Positions 59,913 through 64,000 of a stretch of DNA of 64,000 nucleotides are shown here, one piece after another. Position 1 is the first letter of the stretch; every line of letters starts with the position of its first letter. The stretch is taken from contig NZ_VIWX01000006.1 in assembly GCF_007829955.1 (NCBI RefSeq), positions 248,001 to 312,000 of the forward strand, read 5' to 3'. The translations under genes were made by a program, and so were the position numbers. This DNA is from Saccharopolyspora dendranthemae. GTDB taxonomy: Bacteria > Actinomycetota > Actinomycetes > Mycobacteriales > Pseudonocardiaceae. The notes below the pieces were generated by a model, which searched no databases, was not told the origin of the DNA, and saw nothing but the letters and a program-made list of their open reading frames with translations.

Positions 59913-62375
59913 TCAGAGCTTGGTGAGGGGGACGCTTCCGATGAGCATGAGCTTGACCGTGCCCGCTGTGCCGAAATCGATGGTGGCCGTGGCGCGCGGG
60001 CCTTCGCCGTCGGTGGAGACGACCGTGCCCAGGCCGTACTTGTCGTGGGTGACCTTGTCGCCGGCGTCGAGCTTGAGGGCGACGGTGTCCTTCCAGCCCT
60101 TCATCCCCGTGCTGCGCATGCCGCGCTCTGCCACGCCCGCCTGCGCGGAATCGCCGCCGGTGCGGTCGAAACCGCCGCCACCACCCCGGCTGCCCCACGT
60201 GCTGCGGACCTGCGGAGCGGCGCGCTCGGGCTCGATGCGCCGCCAGTGCATCAGCTCCTCGGGGATCTCGGTGAGGAACCGCGAGGCCGGGTTCGTCATC
60301 GGCTGACCCCACGCCGAGCGCATCATGGCGCGCGACAGGTAGAGCCGCTGGCGAGCACGGGTGATGCCGACGTAGGCCAGTCGCCGCTCCTCGGCGAGCT
60401 CGGTCGGATCGCCCAGAGCGCGGTTGTGCGGGAAGACGCCGTCCTCCCAACCGCCGGAGAACACCACCGGGAACTCCAGGCCCTTGGCGGTGTGCAGGGT
60501 CATCAGGGTGACCAGGCCGTCGCCGGTCTCGGGCAGCGAGTCGGCGTCGGCCACGAGCGAGACGCGCTCCAGGAACGCCGCCAGCGAGTCGTCGGCCAGC
60601 GGGTCCTCGTCCTCGGTCGCCGGTCCCACATCCGACACCACGGCCTCCGCGGACGGCGAGGCCTCGGCGTCCTCCGGCAGCGGTGCTCCGGCTCGGGCCT
60701 CGGTGAACTCGCGCGCGACGGTGATCAGCTCGGTCAGGTTCTCCAGCCTGGTGGCGTCCTGCGGGTCGTCGCTGGCGTCCAGCTCGCCCCGGTACCCGGT
60801 GCGCTCCAGGAGCGTGTCGAGGGTCTCGGCGACGTCGTTCTCCGCGGCGACCTGGTGCAGCTCGTCGAGCAGCTCGACGAAACCGGAGATCGCGTTGCGC
60901 GCGCGGGTGTTGAGCAGCGGAACCTCACCGGCAGCGGCCTTGCGCAGCGCTGCCGCGAAGGAGACCCGCTCCTGCTCGGCGTGCACCGCGACCACGGCCT
61001 CGGCCCGGTCACCGATGCCGCGCTTGGGCACGTTGAGGATGCGCCGCAGGCTCACCGTGTCGTCCGGGTTGTCGAGAACCCGCAGGTAGGCGAGGGCATC
61101 GCGGACCTCGCGGCGCTCGTAGAAGCGAACCCCGCCGACGACCCGGTACGGCAGGCCGAGGCGGATGAACACCTCCTCGAACACGCGCGACTGGTTGTTG
61201 GTGCGGTAGAAGACCGCGATGTCGTTGAAGGTGGCTTCGCCCTGGTCGACCAGCCGGTCGATCTCGCCGGCCACGAAGGCGGCCTCGTCGTGCTCGTTGT
61301 CGGCGACGTAGCCCACGATCTGCTCGCCGTCACCGGCGTCGCTCCACAACCGCTTCTCGCGGCGGTTCGGGTTGCGCTTGATCACCGCGTTCGCGGCCGA
61401 CAGGATCGTCTGCGTGGAGCGGTAGTTCTGCTCCAGCAGGATGCTGCGCGCCTGCGGGTAGTCGCGCTCGAACTCCTCGATGTTGCGGATCGTGGCGCCC
61501 CGGAAGGCGTAGATCGACTGATCGGCGTCACCGACCACGCACAGCTCCGCCGGTTCCACGCCGCTCTCGGTGGGACCGGTACCGACCAGCTCCCTGACCA
61601 GCGCGTACTGCGCGTGGTTGGTGTCCTGGTACTCGTCGACGAGCACGTGGCGGAAGCGGCGGCGGTAGTGCTCGGCGACCGCCGGGTGCTGCTGCAGCAG
61701 CTCGACCGTGCGCATGATCAGGTCGTCGAAGTCCATCGCGTTGGACTCGCCCAGCCTGCGCTGGTAGGCGGCGTAGACCTGGGCGACCTTGCGCTCCACG
61801 TCGTTGCCTGCCTGCTCGGCCGCGTCCTCCGGCGTGAGCAGCTCGTTCTTCAGGTTCGAGATGTTGATGGCGAGCGTCCGCGCCGGGTAGCGCTTGGAGT
61901 CCAGGTCCTGCTCGCGGGCGATCACGGTGACCAACCGCTTGGAGTCGTCGGAGTCGTAGATCGAGAAGTTCGACGACATGCCGAGCGTCTTGGCCTCGCG
62001 GCGCAGCACCCGCACGCACATCGAGTGGAACGTCGACACCCACATCACGTTGGCGCGGCGACCCACCAGGTCGGCGACGCGCTCCTTCATCTCGGCCGCG
62101 GCCTTGTTGGTGAAGGTGATGGCCATGATCTGACCGGGGTGCGCCCCGCCCGCCAGCAGGTAGGCGATGCGGTTGGTCAGCACCCGGGTCTTGCCCGATC
62201 CGGCACCGGCCACCACCAGCAGCGGCGACCCGAAGTGCGTCACGGCATCGCGCTGCTGCGGGTTGAGACCGGCCAGCAGCGCCTCCGGATCCGGACCGGA
62301 CCGGGAGCTGGGCGCGGAGGACTGCGCGACCGAGGGATCGTCGCCGTGCCATTCGAGATCGAGGGGGGTGCTCAT
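59913..62375 (-). CDS. pcrA: UvrD/PcrA-type ATP-dependent DNA helicase
   Basis: The 820-residue SF1A helicase shows LNPQQRDAVTHFGSPLLVVAGAGSGKTRVL (Q motif and Walker A), ITFTNKAAAEMKERV, LVDEYQDTN, GDADQSIYAFRGA, EQNYRST and TLHTAKGLEF, and ends in the Tudor-like tail (VTHDKYGLGTVVSTDGEG) used to contact RNA polymerase. It acts in repair and recombination. It corresponds to UvrD1 (Rv0949) of M. tuberculosis by position next to chorismate mutase. Confidence 0.95.
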   Translation of the reverse strand: MSTPLDLEWHGDDPSVAQSSAPSSRSGPDPEALLAGLNPQQRDAVTHFGSPLLVVAGAGSGKTRVLTNRIAYLLAGGAHPGQIMAITFTNKAAAEMKERVADLVGRRANVMWVSTFHSMCVRVLRREAKTLGMSSNFSIYDSDDSKRLVTVIAREQDLDSKRYPARTLAINISNLKNELLTPEDAAEQAGNDVERKVAQVYAAYQRRLGESNAMDFDDLIMRTVELLQQHPAVAEHYRRRFRHVLVDEYQDTNHAQYALVRELVGTGPTESGVEPAELCVVGDADQSIYAFRGATIRNIEEFERDYPQARSILLEQNYRSTQTILSAANAVIKRNPNRREKRLWSDAGDGEQIVGYVADNEHDEAAFVAGEIDRLVDQGEATFNDIAVFYRTNNQSRVFEEVFIRLGLPYRVVGGVRFYERREVRDALAYLRVLDNPDDTVSLRRILNVPKRGIGDRAEAVVAVHAEQERVSFAAALRKAAAGEVPLLNTRARNAISGFVELLDELHQVAAENDVAETLDTLLERTGYRGELDASDDPQDATRLENLTELITVAREFTEARAGAPLPEDAEASPSAEAVVSDVGPATEDEDPLADDSLAAFLERVSLVADADSLPETGDGLVTLMTLHTAKGLEFPVVFSGGWEDGVFPHNRALGDPTELAEERRLAYVGITRARQRLYLSRAMMRSAWGQPMTNPASRFLTEIPEELMHWRRIEPERAAPQVRSTWGSRGGGGGFDRTGGDSAQAGVAERGMRSTGMKGWKDTVALKLDAGDKVTHDKYGLGTVVSTDGEGPRATATIDFGTAGTVKLMLIGSVPLTKL

Positions 62376-62429
62376 CGCTGGTCCACGTTACCGAACCCCC
62401 CGGACAGAGCTCTTCTGCGTGAGCTCACT

Positions 62430-62596
62430 TTGCGTAGCGGTGCGGGTAGCGGAACCTGACACGCCGCCTGGCTCCGGGAGCCGCTCCTTGTGTATGCCAA
62501 TACACGGCGTCACGGCTGTCCTCACCAGGCGACGTGTCAGAACCCGCGGCGGTGCGAATTGCTTGCGTGGGGCAAAGAGAAACGGCTTCGCCGTTG
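62430..62596 (+). repeat. ~170-bp structured multi-hairpin element, copy B
   Basis: It aligns with the minus strand of 14866-15035. The long stem is CTGACACGCCGCCTGG (62456-62471) with CCAGGCGACGTGTCAG (62525-62540), 15 of 16 paired, although the stem sequence differs from copy A. Inside is GTGTAT-GCCA-ATACAC (62490-62505), and AACGGC-TTC-GCCGTT closes the element at 62581-62595. It occupies most of the 288 bases between pcrA and the leader peptide of chorismate mutase. Role unknown. Confidence 0.8.
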
Positions 62597-62664
62597 ACGT
62601 CCACGTGATGGGACCAACTGCCCAGGCAGTGGATCGGCATCGGCGGTTGTGGCAGACTGGGAAT

Positions 62665-62727
62665 GTGCGAACGCAGCAGTACGAGTTTTACTACGGGCCC
62701 GGGACTCCGGTGTCCGTAGCTGTGTGA
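62665..62727 (+). CDS. Tyr/Phe-rich leader peptide of the chorismate mutase gene
   Basis: GTG 62665 opens a 20-codon frame, MRTQQYEFYYGPGTPVSVAV, ending at TGA 62725-62727. Three Tyr and one Phe codon (TTT, rare in this genome) lie within five codons (62680-62694). GGGA lies a few bases upstream and CAGACT at 62653-62658 may be a -10 element, so the message could even be nearly leaderless. Position and composition fit a regulatory leader for a Phe/Tyr pathway enzyme. Confidence 0.7.
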   Translation: MRTQQYEFYYGPGTPVSVAV

Positions 62728-62772
62728 GCGCTCAAACCACTACGACGCCCCGGAGTCCTCGGACTCGGGGCG
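62702..62772 (+). promoter_or_regulatory. Attenuator: antiterminator/terminator pair before chorismate mutase
   Basis: CGCCCCGGAGTCC and GGACTCGGGGCG (62746-62772) form a terminator stem with one bulge, followed by TTTCG. GGACTCCGG (62702-62710), inside the leader frame just past the Tyr/Phe codons, is the exact complement of CCGGAGTCC (62750-62758) in the first arm of that terminator. The two pairings exclude each other, as in classical attenuation. Confidence 0.7.
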
Positions 62773-62821
62773 TTTCGCGTTCCGGGACGGGAACGGGGCC
62801 GGAGCCGGAGGATGACGTCCG

Positions 62822-63130
62822 ATGAACGCCACTGTGGACGGTGACCAACCGCAGTCCGGGAAGCCCTCGACTGAGCAGGCCGCCGCGGAGGCCATCACCA
62901 ACTTCCGCGAGGAGATCGACCACCTCGACGCCGAGATCCTCCGCCTGATCAAGCGACGGGCGGAGATCTCCCAGCAGGTCGGCCAGGCGCGCATGGCCGC
63001 GGGAGGCCCGCGCATCGTCTACAACCGCGAGATGGACGTGCTCGCCCGGTACCGGGAGCTCGGTCCGGAAGGCCGCGAGATCGCCATGATCCTGCTGCGC
63101 CTCGGCAGGGGCCGGCTCGGTCAGTCCTGA
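62822..63130 (+). CDS. aroQ: Chorismate mutase (AroQ class, actinobacterial short type)
   Basis: The 102-residue all-helical protein converts chorismate to prephenate, the first step to Phe and Tyr. ITNFREEIDHLDAEILRLIKRRAEISQQVGQARMAAGG and NREMDVLARYREL carry the Arg and Lys residues of the AroQ active site. It resembles the short intracellular mutase Rv0948c, which gains activity by binding DAHP synthase. GGAGG stands 10 bases before ATG 62822. The upstream leader suggests control by Tyr and Phe supply. Confidence 0.9.
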   Translation: MNATVDGDQPQSGKPSTEQAAAEAITNFREEIDHLDAEILRLIKRRAEISQQVGQARMAAGGPRIVYNREMDVLARYRELGPEGREIAMILLRLGRGRLGQS

Positions 63131-63136
63131 GCCACG

Positions 63137-63167
63137 AGGGCGCCTTCGACCAGGTCGAAGGCGCCCT
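63137..63167. terminator. Bidirectional hairpin terminator
   Basis: AGGGCGCCTTCGAC and GTCGAAGGCGCCCT are exact 14-base complements with a 3-base loop, filling the gap between the convergent chorismate mutase and transporter genes. Confidence 0.88.
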
Positions 63168-63173
63168 TCGACG

Positions 63174-64000
63174 TCACACCGCGTGGTCGGCGGCCAAGTC
63201 GCGCTCGCGCGTCTCCGGGGCCCGGAACACCGCGTAGAGGGTGACCACCGAGCACAGCGCGACGTAGATCGAGATCGGCAGCGACGAGTCGAACGCCGCC
63301 AGCAGGGCGGTCGCGATGATCGGTGCCAGCGACCCCGCCACGATCGACGCCAGCTGGTAGCCGATCGACGCGCCCGAGTAGCGAACCCTGGTGCCGAACA
63401 GCTCGGCGAAGAACGCGGCCTGCGGCCCGTACATCGCGCCGTGGAACACCAGCCCGACCGTGGTCGCGAAGGTGATCACCCAGAACGACTTGGTGTCGAG
63501 CATCGTGAAGAAGAAGAACGCCCACACGCCCGTGCCCAAGGTGCCCAGCAGGTAGATCGGCCGCCGCCCGAACCGGTCCGACAACGCGCCCCAGATCGGG
63601 ATGCTGATGAAGTGCAGCACCGACGCGATCAGGGCCGCGTTGAGCGCGACGCCGCGCGGCAGGTCCAGGAACGTGACGACGTAGGTCAGCACGAACGAGG
63701 TCAGCACGTAGTAGACGACGTTCTCCGCGAACCGGGCGCCCATCGCGGTGAGCACCTCGCCCCGGTAGCGGCGCAGCACCTCCAGGATCGGGGGCTTCTG
63801 CTCGGTTCCCGCCTCCTCGGCCTTGCGCTGGGCTTCCAGGAACACCGGCGACTCGGCGACCGCCAGCCGCACCCACAGGCCGATCAGCACCAGCACCCCG
63901 GAGAGCAGGAACGCGACCCGCCAGCCCCAGGCCAGGAACGCCTCGTCGGACTGCACCGCCGCGAGCACCGCCAGCACCGCCGTGCCGAAGACGTTGCCCA
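63174..64000 (-). CDS. MHS-type major facilitator transporter (5' part beyond the window)
   Basis: The frame runs to the window edge, so the N-terminal half is missing. The 275 visible residues hold about eight helices, the central loop (LAVAESPVFLEAQRKAEEAG, typical of the metabolite:H+ symporter group with ProP and ShiA), GALSDRFGRRPIYLLG as the second-half loop motif and GTRVRYSGASIGYQLA, which is characteristic of this group. The substrate is probably an organic acid or osmolyte and cannot be told here. Confidence 0.88.
   Translation of the reverse strand, partial: GNVFGTAVLAVLAAVQSDEAFLAWGWRVAFLLSGVLVLIGLWVRLAVAESPVFLEAQRKAEEAGTEQKPPILEVLRRYRGEVLTAMGARFAENVVYYVLTSFVLTYVVTFLDLPRGVALNAALIASVLHFISIPIWGALSDRFGRRPIYLLGTLGTGVWAFFFFTMLDTKSFWVITFATTVGLVFHGAMYGPQAAFFAELFGTRVRYSGASIGYQLASIVAGSLAPIIATALLAAFDSSLPISIYVALCSVVTLYAVFRAPETRERDLAADHAV

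Noticed and set aside
1..64000. CRISPR arrays, insertion sequences, prophage genes or rRNA operons
   Set aside because: I saw no regularly spaced repeats, transposase or integrase motifs, phage structural genes or rRNA sequence. The repeats found are two-copy dispersed elements or terminators.

Overview
The window is high-GC actinomycete chromosome with a predominantly single-copy core gene content: GTG starts are common, gene starts overlap as ATGA or GTGA, and the gene order matches actinobacterial landmarks. The blocks icd, folD-DUF3017, imuA'-imuB-dnaE2, purH-purN-DUF6350-DUF5336-sucD-sucC and pcrA/chorismate mutase point to a Pseudonocardiaceae-type organism such as Saccharopolyspora. 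I infer this from gene content and order; it was not tested by any search.

Layout. 1-14.8 kb is housekeeping and accessory: the end of a membrane protein gene, tRNA-Val(GAC), NADP isocitrate dehydrogenase, a membrane hydrolase, a lipoprotein, a TetR/oxidoreductase pair, folD with DUF3017 and an MFS exporter, a TNT-type NAD glycohydrolase-like protein with an LPQR repeat stalk, a pentapeptide-repeat protein, a VOC protein, a universal stress protein and an M20 peptidase. 15-20.8 kb holds the SOS mutagenesis cassette imuA'-imuB-dnaE2, with LexA-box-like sites in front of both imuA' and dnaE2. 21.2-23.0 kb holds an AbiEi/AbiEii-like putative toxin-antitoxin pair. 23-33.7 kb is a conserved block (purH, purN, DUF6350, DUF5336, sucD, sucC, a large membrane protein, an M23 peptidase).

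33.9-59.9 kb interrupts that block. In Mycobacterium tuberculosis the M23 gene lies next to uvrD1 and chorismate mutase; here about 26 kb of specialised metabolism sits between them. It contains a tandem-duplicated LCM-type methyltransferase, an ECF sigma factor, a PapA-like acyltransferase, an NRPS (C-A[Thr]-T-C-acyl ligase-KR-T), a PKS (KS-AT-T-TE), a free-standing adenylating enzyme with its own carrier protein, a paaABCDE ring-epoxidase set, an SDR, and tryptophan 2,3-dioxygenase, formamidase and kynureninase homologues. The paaA-to-kynU genes form one tightly packed run. The simplest reading is that tryptophan is cut to anthranilate, which is tethered, possibly ring-epoxidised by the Paa complex, and extended with threonine, a reduced acyl unit and a ketide before thioesterase release. 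The product is unknown to me.

59.9-64 kb returns to the core: pcrA, a chorismate mutase preceded by a Tyr/Phe-rich leader peptide and a terminator/antiterminator pair, and an MHS-type transporter cut by the window end.

Non-coding signals are unusually rich. A 68-bp palindromic element occurs twice in opposite orientation. A ~170-bp multi-hairpin element occurs twice with compensatory changes in its long stem. A perfect 52-bp palindrome at 33.8 kb has a close relative at 50.4 kb. Several strong bidirectional hairpin terminators separate convergent genes.
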